Below, piece by piece: positions 11,610 to 23,500 of a DNA stretch of 64,000 bases. Position 1 is the first letter of the stretch. Each line of letters starts with the position of its first letter. The position numbers and the translations under genes are program-made. Source of the stretch: Vigna angularis (lineage: Eukaryota; Streptophyta; Magnoliopsida; Fabales; Fabaceae); assembly GCF_016808095.1 (NCBI RefSeq), contig NC_068976.1, positions 30,250,371 to 30,314,370 of the forward strand. Reading direction: 5' to 3'. Below the pieces are notes generated by a model. It saw only the letters and a program-made list of their open reading frames with translations, was not told the DNA's origin and searched no databases.

Positions 11610-12299
11610 ATGTTTAAGTTATATTTCAAAGCACTAAAGTTTTTATATAAATTATTTGATGAGTTTATAGTGAAATAAATAGGGTTATGAGAATGTTATG
11701 TTAAGTAGACTTTATGCATACTTACCTCAATTCAATGTGACCTAAACCATATGACTAATAAGTGTATGGTTAGTCTTTTTTATACTTCACGATTCAAATT
11801 GTGTTTCACAAATTTTTTTGAAATGATATATATTCTTGATTGTTGAAACAACACTCTCCAAAGATCTTTACCCTATACTACTCTTCATGCTTCAATCTTG
11901 AATCTTTCACAGGTCCATAAGTCTTCAATATTGTTATTTTCCAAGTGTAATTAATGAGAGGTTGTGTTTACAGAAAACACTCTAACGTTCAAGTCAACCA
12001 AACACGTTAGGTAGTAATAAATGTTGTAATAATGTAATTTATGTATCTCGTAAAACATATTATTTAAACTACTATTTATGACCCTTACATTTGAATGGAT
12101 TGACCTAACTACCTTGATCTTTTATTTTTAATTTAATAATAATTTATTAATATCAACCGCCGCCTGATCAATGTAGTTCCTTTCGTGTCGAATACACTTG
12201 AACTAAGTACATGTCAGTTTAAGAAATTGAGAGGTACTTAAACAAATATAATACTTAAATGATTGAAATGTGCTCGGAACATGTATATGATATAATATA

Positions 12300-12790
12300 T
12301 ATTGTTTCGGTAAGGATTTTGTGAGACCGAGACACTAACATTTGACTTGTGTGCTCCGCTTATATGCTTCCAATTTAGACTGATCGGTCCTTTTCCGTAT
12401 TGGCCGCTCGGTGAACTTCAGTCTTGACTGCTCGGTCACCCTCGTGCAAAAGGGGGGAGGTACCTGCAAAAGGCACTCCGGCGCTCAAGTTAGGAGCACT
12501 TTTATGAATTGTTTGTTACAGTTAAATATTTAAGTCTTGATCCGACATAAGCAGCGCATAATGGAGTATGAGTTGAACCTGTGTTTACCTCAAACCTAAA
12601 CCCTATTTATAGAGTTTAAAGGAATCTGACCCATTAATTTACCTCTTAATAGTCATCAATGCAAACCTTAACTGTCTAGCCGTTACCACATTTATTTGTG
12701 CATTAACTCTGTTCAACAGTTGTCGGGAACGAACGACTGAGAAGCTTTTTCCCGCTAACCGTTCAGTTCCTCAGAGTCGTATGTCATCTT
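12300..12790. repeat. GC-richer block, likely decayed retroelement sequence
   Basis: The block stands out from its AT-rich surroundings. It includes CGGTCCTTTTCCGTATTGG, repeated CTCGGTGA/CTCGGTCA phrases, and GGGGGGAGGTACCTGCAAAA followed by a CACTCCGGCGCTCAAG stretch. From general familiarity I associate the last phrase with dispersed plant LTR-type repeats. No open frame and no clear ends are visible. Confidence 0.4.
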
Positions 12791-15700
12791 TACCGATAGG
12801 TTGGCTATGAGCCCATAGTAACATATATGAAGATTAACAAACTTTAATTAGTTGATAACATCATACTAAATTAAATTATAGACTATGTATTAGTATCATT
12901 TATCTATTTAACTTAGTAGCCATCGTTTTAGTGAAGGAAGTTACGTGTTAACAGAATTATAATTTAAGAACTCATTTACATTAAAACATTATTTAAAAAC
13001 ATATTAATTATTAGTTATAATTTTCAAGGATCTATTTAAATATTTTCTCAAAAGTTAGTAATATTTGTTAGATTTTGTTAAGAGAAGAAAATGTTAAGAT
13101 TTGACTGATATCATGGAAAAGGCTGGTGATAACTTAAAAAATAGTTGTAAAAATTTAATGTATAATTTTCGTCCAGACAAATTTGAAACAATTAACGTTG
13201 TTGGTTTGAAAAACTCTAGTGCTATATAAGTCGACAAGCAGAAGGTCTGGCAAGAAAGAAGAGTGGAATAATAGAATGTGTTGATGTAAGAAGAAGAGAA
13301 GGTTTTTCTAAAGCTAAGTGAAGGATTGACAATGGTGTGGCGTAGAAATGATCCTGTGTCTTACTCATGATGGGTTGGCAAAGGTCGTAAGCCATTTTCT
13401 GCTAGAACAGGGAGGTTGTCTTGTCTATTTGTTAATAATCATAATGGAGACTAATCTAAATATCACTTTAATAAATTTTCAAAAGCTTAAGTTTAACTTA
13501 GATTGACCCAAAAATAAAAACCATTTTTATGAAATAAGCTTTTATGTGAAATATTATAATCAAACATCAAAAGAGAAAGAGAGAAGAGAATAGTGAAAAT
13601 TCAATAAAAATATGGCTAATAACACATTGTATACAATACTATGATGTAGGGATGATATAACCATAGTCATTTGTGCTATATTGTTGTTAAACTCGGTGAT
13701 TAAAAGGAGACTTGCATATATAGAAGACAAAGGTAACTAAAACAAGAAAAAACTGTAATAAAAAAGAAAAAGTCTTTTATCAAATGTTACACTTTTCAAC
13801 ATCTTTCTATTAAATCACATTTTTTAAAACTAGTTGTTAGATTCGATTTTTCAAATTCTATATTATTTATATCTCATTTATATACAACAAAGTTAATATA
13901 ATGTATGTTTTTTAAATTTATTAAAATTAAATTCTTTTATTTAAATATATTGAAATACAAATTATTTTTTTATAAAACTTATGTGAATAATTTAATTGTT
14001 GCAAAATAATATATATATATATATATATATAATAAATTCAATCAAATAATTTATTACTCTTTCAAACTTTACTTATTATATTAATTTTTTTATATAATAT
14101 TAAAATTTATATATTATTTTTTTATACGAATAGGAAAGGAAACTTTCTTATTTTTTATATAATTAAAATGTATAATAAGTAAATATATTAAGTATATGTT
14201 ATATTGCAATTAAATATTATGATAAAAAGATAAACTATATTTTAAATTTCCAATTAAATTGTGATATAAATTACTTTTATCTATTGTCAATTCTCTAAAA
14301 AAATTATTAAAAGTTAATGTTGATATAAGTAGTATTTGTTTTTTAAATATAAAAATAAAATAACATATTGCTCACAAATTATTATTATTGTCTTTGTTTA
14401 TACTAAAAAACGAACAAAGTATATATTATTGAATCACAAATACTAATTCTTTGAAAAATAATAAAAAATATACATATTATAGTAAGTTCTGTCTTTGTTT
14501 CTCTTAACATCGTTTTTTTTTTCAGAGTTAGAATATAGACTAAGTCGCAGTCAATATATTTCAAAGGTTGATATAACTTGCTAGAAAGTGTGTTCCAAAG
14601 ATTTTGCAACCCTAAAATTGAGTGTATAATGTTGTTTGTAAAAAAAGAAAAAGATGAAGATAATGAGGAAATGATGTTAATTTAGATGAACTCTTGTCAC
14701 TTTGGAAGAAGGTTGAATATCATTATCCCTTATCTACTTGCCAAATGTATCATTAAACCTCACATCTCAAACCCAACATGTGCTTGTTTTTTAAGTAATC
14801 ACATTCTTTTTTCATTCCCTATTTCCTTACTCATTCTATGACAATGATTCACTCACAACTTATGATTTCAACCCAAATTAGCAAACATGACTTCATCTTT
14901 TTTAACTTACATTCATATAACTTTGGTCCACATGGCACTCACACAACTCATACTAATCAAGAGTTTAATACTCTTAATTGTAATTATTCTTATATATAGA
15001 AGGCCAGCATATATAATGTTTATTGTTTATGTCTTGTGCAGGCCTTAATTAGGTAGGAGAAAGAAAATCTAAGAAAGCTCTTCATAGATACTCCAATCAA
15101 ATGATACAAATATGAAGTTGTGTTTAATTGTTTTTCTTCTAGTTTAAGGATTTGGATGTGAAATTTGATAGGGACGTTACAAATTTAAGTTTATTACATG
15201 TTTGGCTTATTATATATCTATACTATTGTTTAGGCTTTTCATTATATAAAATTTAAGCTCATTGTTTGCCTTATTTTATGTAATATGAATTGGTCTGTGT
15301 GTAGTTAAGTCAACGGTTGTAGATTGTAGAAAAACTGGTTCAAGTTATTTTCAGGTGGATTGGGTGTGGGATGGTGATTTATTCAAACTTTAACCCAAAC
15401 ACTACATATAAACTAAAAAATTATCTAGTAGGCTATTGTATTAAATATTTATATAGATAATATAGTCTTTTTTTAGGTCAGAATTCCATTATCAGTAAAT
15501 CGGATTTTTAACTGTGATTAGAAGAAAATTGGTTAAAAAATAAGTCGGAATTTAGTTCTTCAAAAACCCAATTCTGAACTTTATTATTTTCTGTATTTTT
15601 TTCTAGAAGTCTCTTTCTTTTTCTTAAATGAAAAATTATAAGATTAAAATTTTCGGTTAATTTTTTTTTGAGAAACTGATCAATTCTGTAAGAAAAAGAA

Positions 15701-16639
15701 AATCATTCTATCTGTGTAAATATTTGACTCAGCATATTATCTAAGTAAATTGGTGAATTGTAAATCTAAGTGTATTATTTGAGTGAAATAATCTTGATTT
15801 ATTGAGGCAAAAATGCTAAATATTTTAAGTTAAATATTTATATATATTTGAGTGAAAGTATAAAATTATGTTTCATTTTTATTGTTGTAAAATTACGATA
15901 TTATATCTCTTTAATATTATTTTATGTATTAATTAATTACTATAATTATTCTATTAGTATAGGTCATCTATAATTAAATCATTAAATTTTGTTGTTTTCG
16001 TTCATTTATATTTAAAATAATTGGCTTTAACTAGCTTCTATCTTAGTTCAATTCAAGTGACTAAAGTGATTAGACTAAAGTGGTTAAATTTTAACAGCTA
16101 AGTGTTGCACACACAAATGTGTTGATACGCCATCACAACACAACTATATAAAGGTAATTTAATGAAAGAAAAAAATAACACTGAAATATAAATAAAATCT
16201 AATTTGTTTGGATTAAAAAAAAAGGAAAAAGTAAAATGAAAGTTATGTAAAAAATTCAGTTAATGTTTTGAGAAATTCAAACGTAGGAATATTTATGTAA
16301 ACAAAAATGCAGTTCAACATCAATTTAGTATCAACCCGACATTAGCCTGATTCGTTTTTGACAAATCAAAGTCGGGTCGAGCTTTATAGAACCAAATTGA
16401 TTCGTTTTATCTCTTTAAAAAGGTATCTAAATTTCAATTAACTAGATTTATGTTTGATAAGTTAATATAATTTTATTATTTTAAATAATAAACTTAAATT
16501 CATCTATCAACAATAGTGAACCACCTAAAAGTAATTTTATATGGAAAGAAAATCATTATTGCGAATTATAAAACGTAAAGATAATGAGAACGAATTGTAA
16601 TCATAGAAAAAATAATGTGCATCGGAATCTTCTAAGAAA
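12791..16639. other. AT-rich spacer
   Basis: No coding region recognised. A slightly less AT-rich part at 13200-13450 has no long frame. A possible TATA-like TATATATA near 14990-15015 has no gene behind it. An (AT)n tract lies at about 14010-14031. Confidence 0.5.
16632..16639. repeat. 8-bp target-site duplication, left copy
   Basis: CTAAGAAA, repeated exactly at 17505-17512 on the other side of the hAT-type element. Confidence 0.9.
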
Positions 16640-17504
16640 TAGTGCCGTCAAAATAGGTTGAAACGTAAGCTAACCTGGCTCACCACGGGTTTGGGTTGGG
16701 TTGAAAAACAATACAAAATTTTTGATGCGAGTCAATTTTGACCCGGCTCACACGGGTTGAACCCGTGGTGGGTCGGGTTGGCTCACCAACCCACCTATTT
16801 TTTTTAATTAAATTAAATTAATTATTTAAATCCTATTTTTTTATTGAAATCAAATTAATTAAATTAATTATTTAAAATGTACAACCTTTATCCTTCTGCA
16901 AATAAAACCTTAAGATTATAGATGGGATAATATTATAGATGGAGATAAAAAAGAAGATGCTTCAAGAGCATAATATTGTGGATTTATCCATTCAGGACTC
17001 TAATTTAATAGATGAATAATATTATAGATTGGATAATTTAGGAATATATCATTTGTTTTATCTTGTTTTTAGACCTATCAAGCATGACCGTTTTATCTTG
17101 TGCTATATAGTTTTGTTAACGACTATATGTAGTTTCTTAGTCAAACGGTTGTGTATGTCTCATTAAATTAAATTGACAAATTTGTATGCTTGATAGCTTA
17201 GATATATATAACAATATATTTCTTTTGTTTCATTTTCTTTTATATCAATTGGTCCAATTATTACTGTTTCAATTTGATCAATCAAAGTAACATGTTATAA
17301 GAATATGAAAAGAAGAGAGTAAAAAAAGTTAATTAAGTGAGCCAATGAGCCAACCCGTTTAACCCACCAACCTGTGGTGGGTCGGATCGGATTCAAATTT
17401 TTTTAGCTCGTTAATAAATGAACCGAGTTGGATTGGCTCACTAAATGACCAACCCGTGGTGGGTCGGGTCAGGTCAGGCCGGTTTACCCGTTTTGACAGC
17501 TCTA
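16640..17504. mobile_element. Non-autonomous hAT-type DNA transposon (865 bp)
   Basis: The element begins TAGTGCCGTCAAAATAGG and ends CCCGTTTTGACAGCTCTA. The ends form an imperfect inverted repeat of about 18 bp. An exact 8-bp duplication, CTAAGAAA, flanks it (16632-16639 and 17505-17512), which is the hAT signature. Subterminal regions are rich in CCCACCACGGGTT-like phrases in both orientations. No transposase frame is present. A 448 bp relative with the same ends lies at 63460-63907. Confidence 0.88.
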
Positions 17505-17589
17505 CTAAGAAATAAAAAACAAGGAAGATAATGTGCAAGCATAATTTCAATTATATTAATCCAAATTAAAATATATATATTAAAAAATA

Positions 17590-17806
17590 TACAAAAAAAT
17601 TCATAACTATTCAAAAGAAAACTTCCAAATTTCTATAAAGTTTTATTCAATTTTCTTAATTATTTTTGATGAATCCTTTAAAAGAATCTAATGAATATTC
17701 AGGTTTAAAATGTTTGAACTTTGTTACAATATCAAAATATCAACATTAATTTTATTGAAATATATTAACATTGCTGTGGAGTTGAGGTTGTGGTCTTCTA
17801 ACTTAA

Positions 17807-17866
<60 letters not shown>

Positions 17867-18085
17867 AACAAAAGAGTCATAATTATTCGAAAAAACTTTC
17901 AAAATTCTATAATTTTTTTCTCAATTTACTTAATTTTTTTTTTGGTGAATCCTTTAAAAAAATATATTAATGAATATTCAGGTTTAAAATGTTTTAACCT
18001 TGTTCAATATTAAAATATCAACGTAAATTTGATTTAAGTATATTAACATTGCTGTGGAGTTGAGGTTGCGGTCTTCTAACTCAAC
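17590..18085. repeat. Tandem duplication of about 220 bp split by an AT microsatellite
   Basis: Copy A (about 17590-17805) and copy B (about 17862-18085) share long phrases, including TTAACATTGCTGTGGAGTTG near each right end and AATGAATATTCAGGTTTAAA in the middle. They are separated by an uninterrupted (AT)n tract (about 17808-17860). No coding frame is present. Confidence 0.85.
17808..17860. repeat. (AT)n microsatellite
   Basis: About 26 uninterrupted AT units between the two halves of the duplication. Confidence 0.9.
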
Positions 18086-18919
18086 GTCTGCTTGTAGCAT
18101 TTTTATCCTTTTAATGTTGTTGATGATCTTGATTAACTCATGTTGTCAAACGTTATTAACATTATTCACATTCGATTTTCTAATTGACCTTCCTTGACGC
18201 CTTGATAAGAAAAGAAACTCATAAAAGTATTTTTCTAAATATATAATTAATAAAATCAAATCTTATTGACAACCTTTTTAAATTAGCATAGATCTAGTTA
18301 TTTATATTTATATTTGTGTAGGGAAGAGTATAATATTTTATATTTATTCCATATAAGTTACTTTTTTAATATATAAATAAATTATATCTTTATTTCTATA
18401 AGTTACATTTTTCAGCATATAAATAAATTACATTTTTATTTCTAATTCATATTAACATTATGACAACTTTGATTATAGGACATTTGTCACTTACAAGACG
18501 CAACCATTTTTTTGACTTAATATGAAAATAAAATGTTTTAATATGTGTCTTCTACATGCATGAAAATAATATGTTCAACAACACATTATAGTTTGTGATA
18601 AAATTTTAGTGGTTTATATAATGCGGTTCGACCATGAATCAATTACATAAGAGATTTAACATTATTTTCAATTAAAAATTTTAATAATATGTTTGGATAA
18701 CATATTTTAAGAGAATTTTTTTTAAAATTTGAAATGCTTTATGAAAAATATGTTATTTGGATAGAGAATTTTGAAAAAAAAATTTGAAATTCTAGAATTT
18801 TATTAGAGTAATTGATTTACTTTAAATTAAATAATTTTAAATTTCATTTTAAAAGTATGAATTTAAAATTTTTCACATTCTTAAATTCATATTTGGATTT
18901 TTGTAGTTAGGATTAACCT

Positions 18920-19520
18920 AAGTTTGGATCGATTTGACTCAATATGATGTGTGATTAACTTAATTTAGTTTGATATAACCTCAATTCAATATCTCAGTCC
19001 AACATTAGTTCAACTCAATTTGGTCAAATCTAAACAAGTTTGTCTCGGTTCCACCTACATCTAATGTGATGTGGACTCACCCTAATTAAATTCAACCAAA
19101 TTTGATTTGATTCGATATGGGCCAAGCCCAACTCAATTAGTGTGATTCCACCTCAACTCAGCTTGACTTGAGCTTAAGTTGACTCGACTCAATTAGCCTG
19201 ATTAAACTCGGTTCGATCTAAGTCCAAATTGACTTGATTGTACCAACTTGGGTCGATTTAGTTTGACTAAGCCCAAACATACTCAAGTCAACATATATCA
19301 ATTTTAACTCAATCCAACTTGGGTAGAATTAACTTAACCGTTCCAAGATGATTCAACTTGACTTAGGTCTAGATTGACTCAACTCAACCAAATCTTGACT
19401 GATTTAATTCAACTAAATCTGAATCAAATAAGCTCAACCTATAGCTAAAGTTAACTCAAATCGAATTGATTCGAGTTGTCTTAACTTAACTAACTTAGAA
19501 TGTCTAAACCGAATGAAGTC
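18920..19520. repeat. Quasi-periodic tract of TTGACTCAA-like words
   Basis: For about 600 bp the sequence is made of variants of (C)TTGACTCAACTCAA, GTTCGAT and AAGTCCAA in no strict order or period. It looks like a heavily decayed simple repeat. Many TTGAC cores match the W-box core bound by WRKY factors, but that match is expected from the repeat composition. No frame and no boundaries are visible. Confidence 0.55.
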
Positions 19521-20415
19521 TAACATGACTGGCTCAAACTCGATCATGCATAAAAAAAAATAATATAATATGGTTTATGTTAGAATTTTAGTATTATATA
19601 AAGAGTTTTTAACAAGAATCAATGAAGACTTTATCTCTTCCCATCAAAACCTTTGAGGGATTGTAAGCCTTTTTTCTTCGTATATTATCTCATCTTTACA
19701 TTGCATTACTCTACACTTCACATTTAAATTTCTCGTAATTAGATTTGTAATTTCTTTTATGTATTACTTATCTTACTCATATTTATTAATATAAAAAATC
19801 CTAACTTCACACTTAAATTCTCCATTATCTTCCTCTCAAGTAAATCTGGACACATTATAAACTTTTATTTCACCTTAAAAGTGTTTTATCTATGAATCGT
19901 TTATTCATATAAACTTTTCATAAATAATGTCAATTGTTAAATTTTTAACGATAACATATTCCACAATACAAAAAGAAAAATAAAATAACAAATAACAAAT
20001 AACAATTAGGATAAAATGTCTTACTTTTTATATTATAATAATTTTGTTTATTAGACGGTTGGTCGAACTAACAAACCGGTGACTAAACCCTTTAATCGGT
20101 TCAACCTAAGTAGACTTTATTGTAGCCATCCAGTCTATGAAATTTAATTTAAGCATTTGTCTGCAGCTCCGAATCACTGCAAACCAATATCGTAGGATGC
20201 TGACAAGTAATTAAAAAAATTACATGATGCATATTTAGCATTATAATGAATTAAAAAACACTAACAAATCTTTTTTAACATCAATGGCTAATTAGCTAAT
20301 GACAGGATTTGGACGTTTTACTTGAAAAAAAAATGTATTAATAATTGTCATAAAAAGTAGATGTTAATTATATTAGATAAACATTACTACTATTATTGTG
20401 AGCATGGTGCTGTTG
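19521..20415. other. Spacer upstream of the receptor-like gene
   Basis: AT-rich DNA with no recognised gene. A segment at 20050-20110 containing AACAAACCGGTGACTAAACC looks like decayed repeat DNA. Confidence 0.5.
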
Positions 20416-20425
20416 TATATATATA
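20416..20425 (+). promoter_or_regulatory. TATA box of the receptor-like gene
   Basis: TATATATATA is followed by a CT-rich leader (CTCTCTCTAAGTCCCTTC) that reads like a plant Y-patch and 5' untranslated region. The ATG at 20505 is about 80 bp downstream. Confidence 0.6.
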
Positions 20426-20504
20426 GATACCACACTCATTCTCTCTCTAAGTCCCTTCTCTTTCTCTTGACCAGAACGGTGAATAATTTCCTTCATCATC
20501 TCAC

Positions 20505-23500
20505 ATGGCACTATTCTCTCCGTTGAAGTTATTGCCGGCGGTGCTGGCTCTGTTTCTGGCGGTGAGCCAGAAACAGAGTCTCTGTTCGACGCTCGAGAGC
20601 GAAGGTAAATAACGGTGGTTACAGAAACGACGGCGCTGAGTGGTTGTTTTTTGTTGAGCGAGTTTTCGGTGATCGGAAGTGGAGGTTTTGGTTAAGTTTA
20701 CGAAACGGCGTGTCGTTTTGCTGGCGCAGGTTTGGCGCTGCTGGCGTTGAAGGAGAGTGTGGTGACAGACCCGCAGGGGGCTTTATCAAGCTGGAGTGGC
20801 GAAAATGGAGACGTTATGGATCCATGCTCGTGGTTCGGTGTGGAGTGCTCTTCTCACGGTAATGTCGTGACCTTGTAAGTAACCTCTCTTCTCTCACGTT
20901 TGTAAAAGAAAATAAAAACAATTATGGATTATTAATTTTCCTAATAATTATTTTAAAAGTTGTAATTAAAATTGAATTAGTTAATGTAGCAAATTCACTC
21001 GCAATGCCATTACAATTTCCAATGTGAAATAAATCTGATTTTGTTAAAAACTTTTCGTCTATTTTGAAAATGACTGTTAGATAATTCTGAAAGTAGGATA
21101 GTTTATAGAATTCTTTTGCTCTGGATGCGATGATCAAATATTTCATTTGAAACCAAAATAGTAATTTCATTTTTATCTTTGGGAATGATAAGTGGTAAAA
21201 TGATAATAAATAAAATCGATGAGAGAATTAGAGGAGGTGTCAGTAATCTGAAGTGTGACATGAAACTTGCGTTTGGATTTATTAAACATGAAATTGAATA
21301 GTTTGGTAACTTTGTGTTTGCCACTGTTTTAAGCTCTCTGTTTTATAATGAAGAGAAGGGGTCCATTAGCCTTTGATTTTGGTATTAAATTGGCCGGCAG
21401 AGAAACCTGGTCTTCTTGTAGTGGTAGAAGCTGTTGTTCTTCTGTTAATGAAAATGGAAAATGATATACAAGATCTTCTTAGCTCAATAACTGCAACTTC
21501 TATTCTTTATAAACCTCTTTCAAAATTTCCTGCCACCTGTTGTGAGGAAAATGACATAATTAGTAAAAGGAATTTATATATAACGCGTTCAGGAATTTAA
21601 AAGCAACTAAAGAGGAGAAAGAAAAATTAACAATGATTAGTAAATATTATTTTATTGGTTGAAGTTTTGTAAGTTGATTTCTTCATGCGACAAATAAGTA
21701 AATAATTATACTTTAAGGTAATTTAAAAAATATGAACAAAAATAAAGTAAAAGACTTTATTATTTATTATTAATAAGTATAAAATTAAATGTTTATTTAT
21801 TTCATGATTAAGTAATTCATTCTTTTAACTTTCATTTATATTACACTTTAAGGTAATTTTAAAAAAATATGTACAAAAATAAAGTAAACGACTTTATTAT
21901 TTATTATTAATAAATATAAAATTAAATGTTCATTTATTTCATTCATTCTTTTAACTTTCACTTATATATTATGTTATTATACTATAATTATATAAAATAA
22001 TTTAAAAAGATAATGTTATTATTTTGGGTATGGGTTATGACCAGAATACTCTATTTTACATTTTTTTTATCCAATTTCTAATGTTGTCTCTAAAGTTGGA
22101 GTTATTCTATTCTCCAAATCATTATAACTTTTAATCACTTATCTTCTTAGTTGTATATAGTTGTATTTATAAATTTTGATATAAATTGATAATTAACACA
22201 AGTCTAACCATGACTCAATAAGAAATAAATATACTTTGTTTATAAATTTGATCATTAATGACATTAAATTTTTTTTTATCAAAAGGCCAGTTTCAAAACC
22301 TCACCAACCAATTGGTAGGAGGTAAAGGAGATGAAATGCTATGACACAATCTCTAAAATAAATCATTCGGTCAATAATTAACTAGACTATCATACAATAA
22401 AATTATTATTCACAAAAGTTATCAAGTTTAATTTGCTTTTATTAATCCTTCATCTTTGATATATCTTCCTCTCTTATCATTCAAGCTTAAAAATATTTAA
22501 AGAATGTACATTTATCATTTACTTTTTTTTATTTTTCTTTTATAATGAAACTATGAGTTAAGAGTAGAATCAATTATTTAAAAATTAAAATTTATTTAAT
22601 AATTATAAAACATTAAAAATCATATCAGTACTTTTTTTGTATGTTAAAGAATATATAATAACAAACATATTTACATAAAAGACAATTTTAAATATATTTA
22701 AGTACTAAATATTACAATAACAATTATTAATTTTACCAAGGAATTTTGATACATTTACTATAACATCATATACATCATACTTCTTTCAATAGTAACTTTT
22801 ATTAATTATATTTCTTTTAATAAAAAAATGCTATTGGTTATGGCATAAAAATATATTAAATTGAAATAAAATATATTACTTCCAAATATTTGAATATTAA
22901 GTCATTTTATTGAAGAAAGATTTATTTATAATTTTTTAAATTGTAACAAAATTATAAAAGAAAAATAACTATTAGGAACAGCTATATATGACACTGATAT
23001 TTTATATAAAATAAAAAATATAATTATCTGTTAAAAAATAGAATGTTTACAAAAAAAAAATAGTTAAAATAATTATTTATGTGAATTAATTTCTTATCTA
23101 AAATTATTACATTTGTGTGTAAAAAATAAAAAAGTCAGGGGGCCCTTGGTTGTTCGGTATCTAACCTGTAAAAATTTACTTTGATTTTAATTTTAATATT
23201 CTAAAATTAGTAATTTTATATATTTTTTATAATAGAATAGAATTCATTTTGTAAAATGTTATAAGATGATATGAATGTCAGTTCTCAAAGTGAATAAAAA
23301 TTTACAAAAATCAAAGTTTGAGTTATTTATTTATTTGTAAATTCAAGGTCTAAAATGAAAAATATGGCTTGCTACCTTTCAAAATACTTTGTCAATGCTG
23401 AACCTAATAATTTTATTGTATTTGATTAAGTATACCTGTTTGGTCGGATTTGGTATTTTACTGAAAAACAGTATTTACTTCAAAATGAAGTATAATGAGT

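Larger units (their letters stand above)
9451..12299. other. AT-rich spacer with microsatellites
   Basis: No gene recognised. A short frame at 10862-11065 is low-complexity and has no recognisable domain. A phrase around 10370-10420 (GGTGGAGCTTAGTTATTCC and following) resembles repeat-derived DNA, but I cannot assign it. Two TA microsatellites are listed separately. Confidence 0.55.

Noticed and set aside
20922..21600. Frames of 73-82 codons in intron 2 of the receptor-like gene
   Set aside because: They fall within an intron with consistent splice phase on both sides and show no domain.
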